From contig JAZOOD010000066.1 of the NCBI GenBank assembly GCA_045654805.1, forward strand, positions 62,001-126,000: a stretch of DNA of 64,000 nucleotides. Direction: 5' to 3'. Below, piece after piece: positions 26,249 through 35,075 of the stretch (its first letter is position 1; the number at the start of each line of letters is the position of its first letter). A program made the translations under genes and the position numbers. The notes beneath the pieces are model-generated. The model did not search any database, had not been told where the DNA came from, and saw only the letters and a program-made list of their open reading frames with translations. This stretch comes from CAZNKU01 sp045654805. GTDB taxonomy: Bacteria; Bacillota; Clostridia; Monoglobales; Firm-18.

Positions 26249-27505
26249 TCAGCGTACCTGACCGTTGCCTTTAATTACATACTTATATGTGGTAAGCTCC
26301 TCGATGCCCATAGGGCCTCTTGCGTGTAGCTTTTGGGTAGATATACCCATTTCGCACCCCAGACCGAATTCCCCTCCGTCTGTAAAACGGGTGGAAACAT
26401 TAACGTAAACTGCCGCGCTGTCTGTTTCTGCAACAAACCTTTCCGCAACCTGGTCATTATCCGTAACTATTGCCTCACTGTGCCCTGTTGAATGTTCTAA
26501 AATATGGTTTATTGCATGGTCAACATCCTCCACAACCTTTACCGCAAGAATGTAGTCCAGAAATTCTGTATCAAAATCCCTTTCCCCTGCCAAAGTTCCG
26601 TCAATTATTTTTACAGATTTTTCATCAAGTCTGAGTTCAACAGGAATCTGCCCGTTTAACCTTCTTTCATCAACCAATTTATTTTTAAGTATTGGTAAAA
26701 ATTTATCCGCAACATCTTTATGCACAAGGCATACTTCCTCTGCATTACAAACGGAGGGTCTGCTTGTTTTGGCATTGTTTATAATATTTATTGCCATATC
26801 AAGGTCTGCATCCTTGTCGACATATACGTGGCATATACCCGTACCTGTCTGTATACAGGGTACTGTGGCATTTTCCACACACGCTCTTATAAGCCCTGCA
26901 CCGCCGCGTGGGATAAGCAAATCCACTACGCCGTTTGCACGCATAAGCTCTGTTGCACTCTGTCGGCTTGTATCCTGAACAAGATTTATTATTTCGGGGT
27001 TCATTCCCGCCTTTTCCACACCTTTTTTCAAAGCATTAACTATTGCATTGGATGTATTAAACGCCTCTTTTCCACCACGAAGAACGCACACGTTACCGCT
27101 CTTTACGGAAAGTGCCGCAGCGTCGGAGGTAACATTCGGACGGCTTTCATATATTATTGCAACCAAGCCCACAGGTACTCGTTTTTTATAAATAGTCATA
27201 CCGTTAGGGCGTGTATTCTCCGACAAAACCTCCCCTACGGGGTCAGGCAAAGACGCAATATCCCTTATCCCCTGTGCCATAGCGTCTATTCTGCCCTCGT
27301 CGAGCATAAGTCTGTCCAGCATAACATCGCTGATTTTGCCCCTTGCATTATCCATATCTGTGCGGTTACATTCAATAATTTCCCCGCAATTTTCAATCAA
27401 AGCATCTGCCATAGCATAAAGTATTCTGTTTTTCATACCCTCGTCTGCCCTGTTCAAATCTCTGCGGGCAGATTTAGTAACACTTAAAATTTCAGATGTT
27501 GTCAT
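26249..27505 (-). CDS. proA: Gamma-glutamyl phosphate reductase
   Basis: 418 residues, typical for bacterial ProA. Aldehyde-dehydrogenase-like fold; catalytic cysteine in SRPSVCNAEEV near residue 254; conserved ESRPNVTSDAA and the family C terminus GPMGIEELTTYKYV. Reduces glutamyl phosphate made by ProB to glutamate semialdehyde. The start overlaps proB by 4 bp (ATGA). Confidence 0.97.
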   Translation of the reverse strand: MTTSEILSVTKSARRDLNRADEGMKNRILYAMADALIENCGEIIECNRTDMDNARGKISDVMLDRLMLDEGRIDAMAQGIRDIASLPDPVGEVLSENTRPNGMTIYKKRVPVGLVAIIYESRPNVTSDAAALSVKSGNVCVLRGGKEAFNTSNAIVNALKKGVEKAGMNPEIINLVQDTSRQSATELMRANGVVDLLIPRGGAGLIRACVENATVPCIQTGTGICHVYVDKDADLDMAINIINNAKTSRPSVCNAEEVCLVHKDVADKFLPILKNKLVDERRLNGQIPVELRLDEKSVKIIDGTLAGERDFDTEFLDYILAVKVVEDVDHAINHILEHSTGHSEAIVTDNDQVAERFVAETDSAAVYVNVSTRFTDGGEFGLGCEMGISTQKLHARGPMGIEELTTYKYVIKGNGQVR

Positions 27506-28275
27506 ACCATAACCCTCTTTAAAAATCTGGTGCCAACAGGCTTACCCTCTACTATATCGTACAGTTTAGACGGGTTTGCACCGTTTGCAATAACCATGTC
27601 GCATCCTGCCTGTGTAGCGATAGTTGCAGCCCTCAGCTTTGTAACCATACCGCCTGTTCCAAGACTGCTTCCCTTGTCCCCCGCAAGCTTTAGGATATCC
27701 TCATTTATTTCCTCTACCATATCTATAAGCCTTGCATCATCAAACTTGTGCGGGTCCTTGTCATACAGACCGTCTATGTCGGAAAGTAAAACTAGCAAAT
27801 CCGCATTGATATTTGCAGTTACAATGGCGGATAGTGTATCGTTGTCACCAATTTCAATTTCGTCGGTGGAAACTGTGTCATTTTCATTGATAATCGGCAA
27901 AACACCAAGCTCCAAAAGACGCTCCAATGTGTTGTGGAAATTTTCCTTTCTCCTATGGTCCTCTATATCGGGACCTGTAATGAGTATTTGTGCCACATTA
28001 TGATTATATTCCGTAAACACCTTGTCATATGTATACATAAGCTCACATTGACCAACAGCTGCAGCAGCCTGCTTGGTGGGAATATCCTCCGGTCTGTTAG
28101 TTAAATTAAGCTTGCCCACTCCCATACCGATAGCACCTGAGGAAACAAGGATAATCTGATGCCCCGCATTTTTAAGGTCGCTTAAAACACGGCAAAGCTC
28201 TTCTATTCTTCTTATATTTAATCTTCCCGTAGGATGTGCAAGGGTAGACGTACCCACCTTTACTACTATTCTCAT
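27502..28275 (-). CDS. proB: Glutamate 5-kinase (short form, no PUA domain)
   Basis: 257 residues from ATG 28275, which follows GGAGG by 5 bases. Amino-acid kinase fold: KVGTSTL, VSSGAIGMG, NENDTVS, GDNDTLSA and GTGGMVTKLRAA. The PUA domain found in E. coli ProB (367 residues) is absent, as in several Firmicutes. It makes gamma-glutamyl phosphate and is normally feedback-inhibited by proline. Confidence 0.96.
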   Translation of the reverse strand: MRIVVKVGTSTLAHPTGRLNIRRIEELCRVLSDLKNAGHQIILVSSGAIGMGVGKLNLTNRPEDIPTKQAAAAVGQCELMYTYDKVFTEYNHNVAQILITGPDIEDHRRKENFHNTLERLLELGVLPIINENDTVSTDEIEIGDNDTLSAIVTANINADLLVLLSDIDGLYDKDPHKFDDARLIDMVEEINEDILKLAGDKGSSLGTGGMVTKLRAATIATQAGCDMVIANGANPSKLYDIVEGKPVGTRFLKRVMV

Positions 28276-28290
28276 AATATCCTCCAATTT

Positions 28291-29127
28291 TTAATTATAC
28301 AAATAAAAACCATTGCCCTTTATGCGCTGTGATTCAGAAAATACAATAAATGCCTCTCCATCAATTTCAAGGATTTTACGCTGAAAGTCAAAGCTTTCAC
28401 CCTCTTTTAAGGCACAAAACAACATTTTCTTTTTGTCCATAGTATACGCACCCACAACGTCTATAATTGTAACACCGCGTGGGGATGTTGATACTAAAAA
28501 TTCCGAAATTTCGTCACCCTTTTCAGTTATAACAAAGGCTATTCTTGATATATTAAAGCTAGCTATAACAAAGTCTATTGTAAAGCTTGAAATAAGTAAT
28601 GATACAACGCCGAACAAAGTAAGTTCAAGCTTGCCGAATACAACAAAGGACACAAATATTACTATGCCGTCAATTGCCAACAGTAATTTTCCGATAGGCA
28701 CAGTAGGGAACGCTGTCTGTACTATTCTGCCCAGAATATCCGTACCGCCAGTAGAAGCCTTTGCAACAAAGCTGATGCCTATTCCTATACCATAAAGCCC
28801 TCCGCCGAAAAGTGTTGCAAGCATTGTATTGTCTGTATAAAAAGGTATGTATGAAAAAATCTGTATAAATAACGAAAGAAGGCCCGTGCCTATAAGAGTC
28901 TTGATTATAAACTGCTTACCAAGTATTTTTATACCCAAAAGTAAAAGTAAAAGGTTTAAAATTATAAAGCTGAGACCTGTAGGAATATTAAGAGTGTGAA
29001 ACAGGATAGTTGATATACCCGAAACTCCTCCGCCTACAATTTTATTAGGTGTAAGAAAAACACCTATGGCAAAGCCTGTTGTCATAGTACCAAGTATAAT
29101 AAATAAAAAGGATTTTAATTTTGTCAT
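28291..29127 (-). CDS. YitT family membrane protein
   Basis: 278 residues from ATG 29127, preceded by GGAGG. The first two thirds are five to six membrane helices (GTMTTGFAIGVFLTPNKIVGGG is the first, broken by the family GG motif). The C-terminal soluble DUF2179 domain contains TSPRGVTIIDVVGAYTMDKK. Function of YitT proteins is unknown. It is placed 15 bp before proB and 38 bp after the AGCS symporter, so it may belong to a proline-linked transcript. Confidence 0.88.
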   Translation of the reverse strand: MTKLKSFLFIILGTMTTGFAIGVFLTPNKIVGGGVSGISTILFHTLNIPTGLSFIILNLLLLLLGIKILGKQFIIKTLIGTGLLSLFIQIFSYIPFYTDNTMLATLFGGGLYGIGIGISFVAKASTGGTDILGRIVQTAFPTVPIGKLLLAIDGIVIFVSFVVFGKLELTLFGVVSLLISSFTIDFVIASFNISRIAFVITEKGDEISEFLVSTSPRGVTIIDVVGAYTMDKKKMLFCALKEGESFDFQRKILEIDGEAFIVFSESQRIKGNGFYLYN

Positions 29128-29165
29128 TTTCAATTCCTCCGATTTGCAGTGTATATTTAAATAAT

Positions 29166-30566
29166 TTAATCCCAATTGTCTACCTTATGAGGTAATCCAA
29201 TATCCTTTGCGCGGAAAACAGGCTCTATACCAAGCTTCCGCTGATTTTCATAATCCTTAAGTGCCCTTATGGCATATTTGCCCAAAATCAAAATTACGGG
29301 AATGTTAATTACAGCCATTGCACCCATTGTAATATCCGCAATATTCCACAGTAAATCTGCACTTAAAACAGAGCCTGCGAATATAATCAGCGAAGCCACA
29401 ATGTAGTACACATTCATAAATACCTTCCCCGGAACCTTTTTAAACAGGTAAACCCAGCATTGGTCTACGTAATAAAGGTTACCAAGCAAAGTAGTAAAGG
29501 CAAATAAAATCATAGCCGCAGTAATAAATATTGGTCCAAAGCTGCCAAGTGTTTTTTGCAAAGCCGCCTGCACATAGGGTGCACCGGATATTGCCTCTGT
29601 AGGCTCGATACCTGAACACATACACATAAATGCCGTTGCAGTACACACAAGCAATGTATCTATAAATACGGAAAGTACCTGTACAAGCCCCTGTTTAACA
29701 GGATGCTTAACATCCGCAGATGCAGAAGCATTAGGTGCTGAACCTACACCAGCCTCATTACTGAACAGACCTCTTTTAATACCGTACATAACACAAGAGC
29801 CTGTAAAACCGCCGAAAATAGCAGTAAAATCAAAAGCTTCACTAAAAATACGTGCAAATATTGAAGGTATAGTGCCGATATTTGTAAACACTATAAACAA
29901 CGCAACCAAAATATAAGCAATACCCATAATCGGTACTAAAAAGCTTGTGACCTTAATAATACGCTTTCCGCCACCCATAAGACAATAGCCTACAATTACC
30001 GCCAGAATCAAGCCGATAATCCACGGTGAATTCTGAACATCGTAAAACCCGTACGGAGAAAATGTAGACTGCAGATTATAAGATGCCAGCATATTAAACC
30101 CAAATCCGTAGGTAAGTATTAAGCATATTGAAAAGACTACCGCCAAAGCGCGGTTGTTAAGCCCTCCCTCGATGTAATATGCAGGACCGCCGTGGAAGCC
30201 GTCAGGACTTTTTTTCTTGTATATCTGTGCCAATGTACTCTCAATAAGCGCAGACGCACCGCCTATAATGGCAATAACCCACATCCAGAAAACAGAGCCG
30301 AATCCACCCATACATATAGCAGTGGAAACGCCTATAATATTACCTGTACCCACACGTGATGCTGTAGAAACCATAAGCGCCTGAAAAGAGGAAACACCTC
30401 CCTTTTCATCGGGCTTTTCCGTTACGGCACGAAGCTGTTCCCCCAACAGCCTAAACTGGACAAATCCGGTGCGGAAAGTAAAGTAAATACCCCCTGCCAC
30501 CAGCATTATTATAAGTATATAGCTATACAGTGCATTACTGATGTTTGATACAATTTGCTCTATCAT
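29166..30566 (-). CDS. AGCS family sodium:amino-acid symporter
   Basis: 466 residues, about eleven membrane helices. The AGCS signatures VSTASRVGTGNIIGVSTA near 66-83 and GLFSNEAGVGSAPNASA in the middle are intact, as is GGPAYYIEGG. Members import alanine or glycine with Na+ (AlsT/DagA type). First gene of the AGCS-YitT-proBAC run. Substrate cannot be set from sequence alone. Confidence 0.92.
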   Translation of the reverse strand: MIEQIVSNISNALYSYILIIMLVAGGIYFTFRTGFVQFRLLGEQLRAVTEKPDEKGGVSSFQALMVSTASRVGTGNIIGVSTAICMGGFGSVFWMWVIAIIGGASALIESTLAQIYKKKSPDGFHGGPAYYIEGGLNNRALAVVFSICLILTYGFGFNMLASYNLQSTFSPYGFYDVQNSPWIIGLILAVIVGYCLMGGGKRIIKVTSFLVPIMGIAYILVALFIVFTNIGTIPSIFARIFSEAFDFTAIFGGFTGSCVMYGIKRGLFSNEAGVGSAPNASASADVKHPVKQGLVQVLSVFIDTLLVCTATAFMCMCSGIEPTEAISGAPYVQAALQKTLGSFGPIFITAAMILFAFTTLLGNLYYVDQCWVYLFKKVPGKVFMNVYYIVASLIIFAGSVLSADLLWNIADITMGAMAVINIPVILILGKYAIRALKDYENQRKLGIEPVFRAKDIGLPHKVDNWD

Positions 30567-30782
30567 TTTGTCAATCCTTCCTTCTAAAAAAACTAAATAA
30601 ATTTTTCCATAAAATTACACATTATATACAACAGGCATAAAAATCAACATTATCTTGCGAAAAATACACCTTAAGGAAAATTATATATTATCAAGATATA
30701 AATGTCAACCAAAATAACAACTTATAAATATAAAAAACCCATAATTTACAACACACTTTTACAAACTATTTTATGGACTATT

Positions 30783-30846
30783 GTCACATATTGTCCAAAA
30801 AAGTCCATAAAAAAATGTAGACAAATTGTCGAATTTATGTTACTAT
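30783..30846 (+). promoter_or_regulatory. Promoter A with phased Spo0A-box-like sites
   Basis: TAGACA (30818-30823), 17 bp, TACTAT (30841-30846). GTC boxes start at 30783, 30793, 30803 and 30828, spacing 10, 10 and 25 bp, identical in copies B and C. The last box is TTGTCGAA, a perfect Spo0A box; the second is TTGTCCAA, one mismatch. Spo0A binding is inferred from the motif only. The rest of 30567-30780 is AT-rich and holds the leader of the divergent AGCS gene; nothing else was recognised. Confidence 0.72.
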
Positions 30847-30852
30847 GAATTT

Positions 30853-31025
30853 GCGACCGATAATTACATTATGTATTTATCATTATCCTAATATTAGTTC
30901 CCAAGGGGGTGCATTGTATAAAATGTAACCCTTTCTTATCTCTTGGGTTTTATATTAGGAGATTATCGGTCGCACGATTGAAAGTGGTTACGTTTTTGGC
31001 GTCGACTTTCAGTCGGCGCTTTTTT
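30853..31025 (+). ncRNA. Unclassified structured RNA, copy A, with terminator
   Basis: Predicted start at 30853. P1: GCGACCGATAAT (30853-30864) pairs with 30962-30973, 12 bp. P2: CCTAATAT (30888-30895) with ATATTAGG (30952-30959). P3: CCCAAG (30900-30905) with CTTGGG (30942-30947). An apical hairpin GGGTGCATT...AATGTAACCC has a pyrimidine-rich bulge on its 3' side. Terminator GCGTCGACT-TTC-AGTCGGCGC with six T (30999-31025). GATTGAAAGT (30976-30985) can pair over 10 bp with 31005-31014 inside the terminator, so an alternative antiterminated fold exists. No match to an RNA class I know. It could be a leader or a stand-alone sRNA of about 173 nt. Confidence 0.75.
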
Positions 31026-31052
31026 AATTTCAATTATAATGAGAGATGAATA

Positions 31053-31199
31053 ATGGAAGTAACAACCGAAATGTATACTAAACTTTTCAATGCAATTACT
31101 GATATTGAAAAAGAACTAACAGACATTGTAACAAAATTAAAACTTTTGCAGTTGGAAACCGAAGAAATTTATACAAGCAATGAAAAACCGGATATGTAA
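31053..31199 (+). CDS. 48-residue helical protein of the RNA cassette, copy A
   Basis: 48 residues; starts MEVTTEMYTKLFNAITD and contains LQLETEEIYTS near the end. It is homologous to residues 80-118 of the 120-residue protein at 35423 (shared YxKLFNxITD and QLExEEIY). Two amphipathic helices, no membrane segment. Similar LFNxxTD...AEExY proteins are, from memory, common in clostridial accessory and phage regions; function unknown. Ribosome-binding site is weak (GAGAG, 31041). A terminator overlaps its 3' end. Confidence 0.72.
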   Translation: MEVTTEMYTKLFNAITDIEKELTDIVTKLKLLQLETEEIYTSNEKPDM

Positions 31200-31217
31200 A
31201 GCACATATCCGGTTTTA
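31184..31217. terminator. Bidirectional terminator between copy A and trkH
   Basis: AAAACCGGATATG and CATATCCGGTTTT form a perfect 13-bp stem with a 7-base loop; T-rich on both strands. Confidence 0.85.
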
Positions 31218-31229
31218 TAATATTAAATT

Positions 31230-32669
31230 CTACTTCTTCCAAGTATACGGACTAAACAGTAAAAGCATGGGGAATATTTCCAATCTGCCAACCAACATAC
31301 ATATGCTCATAACAAGCTTTGACAATGCTGAAAATTCCGAAAAATTACCCATAGGACCAACCATATTAAGCCCCGGACCTATGTTGTTTAATGTTGCCGC
31401 AATTGCTGTAAAATTAGTAGTAAAATCAAAATTATCAAGGCTGATTAACAACAATGCTCCACCGAATATAACCACATATGACGCCATAAACACATTTACA
31501 CCCCGCACAGTTTCGTGCTCTACGGTTCTGCCGTTCATTTTAATTTTAAGGGTAGTTCTTGGGTGAGCGTTGGTTCTTATTTCCTTTACTATACTCTTAA
31601 GCAATATAATAATTCTGGAAACCTTTATACCGCCACCTGTACTACCGGCACAAGCGCCTATAAACATTAGCATAACGACAATAACTTTGGAAAATTCCGG
31701 CCACAAATTAAAGTCAGTGGTTGAATAACCTGTGGTTGTAATTATAGAGCCTACTGTAAACCATATGTTCCTAAAAGCCTGTTCTGCACTTGAAAACAAG
31801 TGCCTGCTGTTAATAAATATTAATAGTGTTGACAAAGCTATTATACCAATATATGCCTTAAATTCATCAGATTTAAAGAAACTGCGTGTTTTTCTGAAAA
31901 ACAACGCGTGATAAAGCGAAAAATCTATTCCAAACAATATCATAAACACAGTAATTACATACTGAACATAAGGTGTATATGCACCTATACTTGAATTTAA
32001 TATTCCAAAACCGCCTGTACCCGCTGTACCGAATGAAAGTGTAAGAGCTTCAAACAAATTCATTCCTCCTGCAAGGAGAAAAATAACCTCAAAACCCGTA
32101 AAGGCAATATATATACCGTATAAAAGCATAGCCGTAGACCTTACCTTAGGCACAAGCTTGCTGACAGACGGGCCGGGGCTTTCTGCCTTTAAAAGATACA
32201 AATTTCCGCTTCCTGACAAAGGCAGTATTGCCATTAAAAATACCAAAACCCCCATACCGCCTATCCAATGTGTAAGGCTTCGCCACATCAAAAGTGATTT
32301 TGGAAGAGCCTCTACATCAGTAAGTATGGACGCACCTGTTGTTGAAAAGCCCGAAACTGTTTCGAAAAATGCGTCAATAAAATTTGGAATATATCCGGAA
32401 ATTATAAAGGGAACTGCACCGAATATACTCATTACAATCCAGCTTAAGGCTACTGTAACAAAGCCCTCTCTTGCATACACAACCTTGTTTGACGGCTGAC
32501 GGAAATTAAGTGCAAGCCCAAATATAAGACACAGTGCCATACATATTGCAAATACCGTAACCTCCGGCATTTCGGAATAACAAATTGCACATATTAAAGG
32601 CACAAGCATACATGCCGCCTCAATTTTGAGTACCCATCCTAGTATATAAAAAATCATTTTGTAATTCAT
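31230..32669 (-). CDS. trkH: Trk/Ktr potassium uptake membrane subunit
   Basis: 479 residues, TrkH/KtrB-type with repeated M1-P-M2 units. Filter-like segments visible: TVSGFSTTGAS near 103-113, FGTAGTGGFG, TVGSIITTTGYSTTD and the last in AATLNNIGPGLN. The G-containing loops line up with a K+ pore. It is 11 bp downstream of trkA and translated after it. C-terminal LVGRLEIFPML is typical of the family. Confidence 0.93.
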   Translation of the reverse strand: MNYKMIFYILGWVLKIEAACMLVPLICAICYSEMPEVTVFAICMALCLIFGLALNFRQPSNKVVYAREGFVTVALSWIVMSIFGAVPFIISGYIPNFIDAFFETVSGFSTTGASILTDVEALPKSLLMWRSLTHWIGGMGVLVFLMAILPLSGSGNLYLLKAESPGPSVSKLVPKVRSTAMLLYGIYIAFTGFEVIFLLAGGMNLFEALTLSFGTAGTGGFGILNSSIGAYTPYVQYVITVFMILFGIDFSLYHALFFRKTRSFFKSDEFKAYIGIIALSTLLIFINSRHLFSSAEQAFRNIWFTVGSIITTTGYSTTDFNLWPEFSKVIVVMLMFIGACAGSTGGGIKVSRIIILLKSIVKEIRTNAHPRTTLKIKMNGRTVEHETVRGVNVFMASYVVIFGGALLLISLDNFDFTTNFTAIAATLNNIGPGLNMVGPMGNFSEFSALSKLVMSICMLVGRLEIFPMLLLFSPYTWKK

Positions 32670-32680
32670 ACCATTATCCT

Positions 32681-34036
32681 CTATTTCAAAATATCGCCGA
32701 TATCCTTAAAGCCTTCCTTTAAAGTTACAACAATCACCGTATCAGCGGGCAAAATAATATCCTGACCGTGTGGCACAATTACCTTGCCTCCCCTGTTAAT
32801 AGAAGCGATAATAATATTTTCCTTAAGGTTAAGCTCCTCAAGCTTTTTGTTGGATATGGGAGAATTTTCTCTTACGCGGAATTCCAATGCCTCTGCCTTG
32901 CCGTCAAGGATAAAGTGCATTGTTTCAATGTTATTGCCATAGGAATTCTGCAATGCTCTTACAAACCTTACAATATATTCCGCAGTAATATTTTTAGGAT
33001 AAATTGTAGTGCCAAGCTGTAATTCACCTATTACATTGCCGTATTCAATTCTGTTGATTTTTGTTACCACTTTACCCTTAGTCTGACTCTTTGCATAAAG
33101 GGACAGCAAAACATTTTCCTCGTCAATATTGGTAAGTGAAACAAAGGAGTCAAAATGTGCAAGCCCCTCCTCCATCAAAAGCTTGTTGTCAGTACCGTCG
33201 CCGTGTGTAATATCAGCCTTTGGCAGAAGGTGAAAAAGCTGGTCGCAACGTTCCTGATTCTGCTCAATAATTTTAACATTTATGCCATTTTGCAATAGCT
33301 GGTTTGCAAGGTAATATGCAGTATCTCCGCCGCCTACTATCATAGTATCCTTAACCCTGTTTGTACGTACGCCGATTTTTTTGAAAAACTGTGCTGCCTC
33401 CTTAATAGACGCAACTATGCTCAAAAGGTCGCCGTGACGGATTTCAAAGCTACCTGACGGGATAAATGCCTCATCCCCGCGTTCAACACCGCATACAAGG
33501 ACATCAGCCCCCAGCTTTGAAGAAAAATCCATAAGCTTAAGACCGTCAAGTATACTGCCTTCTTCTACTTTAAAATTAAGTATTTCCACACGGCCCTTTG
33601 CGAATGTATCTATCTTAATAGCAGATGGAAAACGCAGTATTCTTGCAATTTCACTTGCTGCCGCAAGCTCGGGATTAATAACCATTGCAAGCCCTAATTC
33701 TTCCTTTATAAGATTAATAGCCTTAAAATATTCAGGCTTACGTACTCTGGCAATAGTCTGGCAATTACCAAGCTTTTTAGCCATAAGACAAATCATAAGA
33801 TTAAGCTCGTCCGACCCTGCTACCGTAATAAGCACGTCTGCATTTTCAATACCCGCCTCTTTAAGTGTATCAACGTCTGTTCCGCTGCCTACAACACCCA
33901 TAACATCATATTCATTTACAGCGTGCTGAACAACCTCCGCACGTGAATCCACAATGGTAATGTCATGTTCCTCGTGTGAAAGGTATTCAACAAGCTTAAA
34001 GCCAACTTTTCCGCATCCCACTATAATAATGTTCAT
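32681..34036 (-). CDS. trkA: Trk potassium uptake regulatory subunit
   Basis: 451 residues with two tandem RCK units. First NAD-binding motif GCGKVGFKLVEYL near 7-19, second GGGDTAYYLANQLL near 227-240; each is followed by a TrkA_C domain (about 140-215 and 365-450). TrkA binds NAD(H) or adenine nucleotides and gates TrkH. It has its own near-consensus promoter. The second TrkA_C end (PADTVIVVTLKEG) is intact. Confidence 0.95.
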   Translation of the reverse strand: MNIIIVGCGKVGFKLVEYLSHEEHDITIVDSRAEVVQHAVNEYDVMGVVGSGTDVDTLKEAGIENADVLITVAGSDELNLMICLMAKKLGNCQTIARVRKPEYFKAINLIKEELGLAMVINPELAAASEIARILRFPSAIKIDTFAKGRVEILNFKVEEGSILDGLKLMDFSSKLGADVLVCGVERGDEAFIPSGSFEIRHGDLLSIVASIKEAAQFFKKIGVRTNRVKDTMIVGGGDTAYYLANQLLQNGINVKIIEQNQERCDQLFHLLPKADITHGDGTDNKLLMEEGLAHFDSFVSLTNIDEENVLLSLYAKSQTKGKVVTKINRIEYGNVIGELQLGTTIYPKNITAEYIVRFVRALQNSYGNNIETMHFILDGKAEALEFRVRENSPISNKKLEELNLKENIIIASINRGGKVIVPHGQDIILPADTVIVVTLKEGFKDIGDILK

Positions 34037-34069
34037 AATAACCCTCTTAAATCATATTATTGTGCTTGA

Positions 34070-34098
34070 ATTATAGCAAATATACACTTTAAAGTCAA
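34070..34098 (-). promoter_or_regulatory. Sigma-A promoter of trkA-trkH
   Basis: TTGACT (34098-34093), 17 bp, TATAAT (34075-34070). Confidence 0.82.
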
Positions 34099-34202
34099 GT
34101 ATTGACATATTACAGAAATGTTAAACAAAATGGTATTTTATATTAATAATAAGGTCGGCCCTGTCGGAAAGAAGATGTAACTGTATTTTTGTAATTAAGC
34201 CC

Positions 34203-34739
34203 TTAAGAGCTATTCATCTTTATTCTCCTCATAAGAGCGTCCATTTCAAGCTTTTTGTAATCAATCTTATCTGCGGTTGATTCAAAGTTTGAAAATGCCG
34301 TAGCCTTTGGGGTAGGAACCCAAGTTCTGCCTTCTCTGTTTTTATATATATAATTATTTATATTTATATTATTATCTTTATTGGGTGCAATCCTCTGCAC
34401 TGCTGTGGTGCAATCTTCTGCACTGTGGTGGTGTAATATATTACACCCCTTCCATTTATCCACAGATGTGATTTTATACAACTGTATATTATTTTTATGA
34501 GACTCCCTTTTTTCAAGGATACCCATATCACAAAGTTTATTTAACGAATACTTGATACTCCTTAACGATTTCCCCGTAATCTTTGCCAGATAGGGTGCGG
34601 TTATCATACATTCATCTTTTGAATAACCGTATGTATAGCGTATTATTGCCAAAATCACCTTAATATCCGTACAGCTTATGTCCGCACCAATCAATGCCTC
34701 CAATATTATATTGTAAAATTTTGTAAACCCTTTAGACAT
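34203..34739 (-). CDS. Phage replication protein O-like / helix-turn-helix protein
   Basis: 178 residues. The N-terminal 95 residues (GFTKFYNIILEALIGADISC, IRYTYGYSKDECMITAPYLAK, SLRSIKYSLNKLCDMGILEK) match the winged-helix N domain of phage replication protein O-like proteins. A low-complexity Asn-rich linker and a short helical tail (FSNFESTADKIDYKKLEMDA) follow. AAAAGGAGG precedes the ATG. No other phage gene is adjacent, so it looks like a domesticated remnant or part of a small element with the RNA cassettes; role unknown. Confidence 0.68.
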   Translation of the reverse strand: MSKGFTKFYNIILEALIGADISCTDIKVILAIIRYTYGYSKDECMITAPYLAKITGKSLRSIKYSLNKLCDMGILEKRESHKNNIQLYKITSVDKWKGCNILHHHSAEDCTTAVQRIAPNKDNNININNYIYKNREGRTWVPTPKATAFSNFESTADKIDYKKLEMDALMRRIKMNSS

Positions 34740-34810
34740 TTTTAACCTCCTTTTACGTTATTTTACCTCAAATGAATATGCAAAAGTTGGCAAAGATTTT
34801 TCCGCTTATT

Positions 34811-34874
34811 GTCTAATTGTGTCGAAAAAGGTCGATAAAAAAATATAGACAAATTGACGAATTTATGCTATTAT
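34811..34874 (+). promoter_or_regulatory. Promoter B with phased Spo0A-box-like sites
   Basis: TAGACA (34846-34851), 17 bp, TATTAT (34869-34874). GTC boxes begin at 34811, 34821 and 34831, then GAC at 34856 (25 bp on). Two perfect TGNCGAA Spo0A-type boxes: TGTCGAA (34820-34826) and TGACGAA (34855-34861). The region 34740-34810 upstream is AT-rich and contains the start region of the divergent gene. Confidence 0.75.
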
Positions 34875-34880
34875 AGACTT

Positions 34881-35056
34881 GCGACATGTAATTACATAAA
34901 CTACATTTTTTATATCGTAACTAGGGAAGTGGCATTTCAAAAAATGCAACCTCTCTTCTCTGCTTGCGATATAATATTGTAGAAGTAGAGTAATTACGTG
35001 TCGCAAATTCGTAACGAGGTTGCGTTTTATGCGTCGGCTTCGGTCGGCGCTTTTTT
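34881..35056 (+). ncRNA. Unclassified structured RNA, copy B, with terminator
   Basis: P1: GCGACATGTAATTAC (34881-34895) pairs with 34990-35004 over 15 bp with one G-U. P2: TATATCGTAA pairs with TTGCGATATA. P3: AGGGAAG pairs with CTTCTCT across a 2x2 internal loop. Apical hairpin GCATTT/AAATGC. CTACA near 34901 can pair with TGTAG near 34979. Terminator GCGTCGGC-TTCG-GTCGGCGC with T6 (35031-35056). CGAGGTT (35015-35021) can pair with 35036-35042, using G-U pairs, competing with the terminator. Same order of elements as copies A and C. Confidence 0.77.
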
Positions 35057-35075
35057 AATTTTTGGAGGTATTTTT

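Noticed and set aside
30853..31025. Interpretation of the RNA copies as 6S RNA
   Set aside because: The length is similar, but P1 ends about 50 nt before the 3' terminator, there are three different copies, and each is followed by an ORF; 6S has a single closing stem joining both ends and a symmetric central bubble.
31053..31199. Spo0E-like phosphatase
   Set aside because: Size and helical hairpin would fit, but the SQELD signature is absent; QLETEEIY does not align with it.
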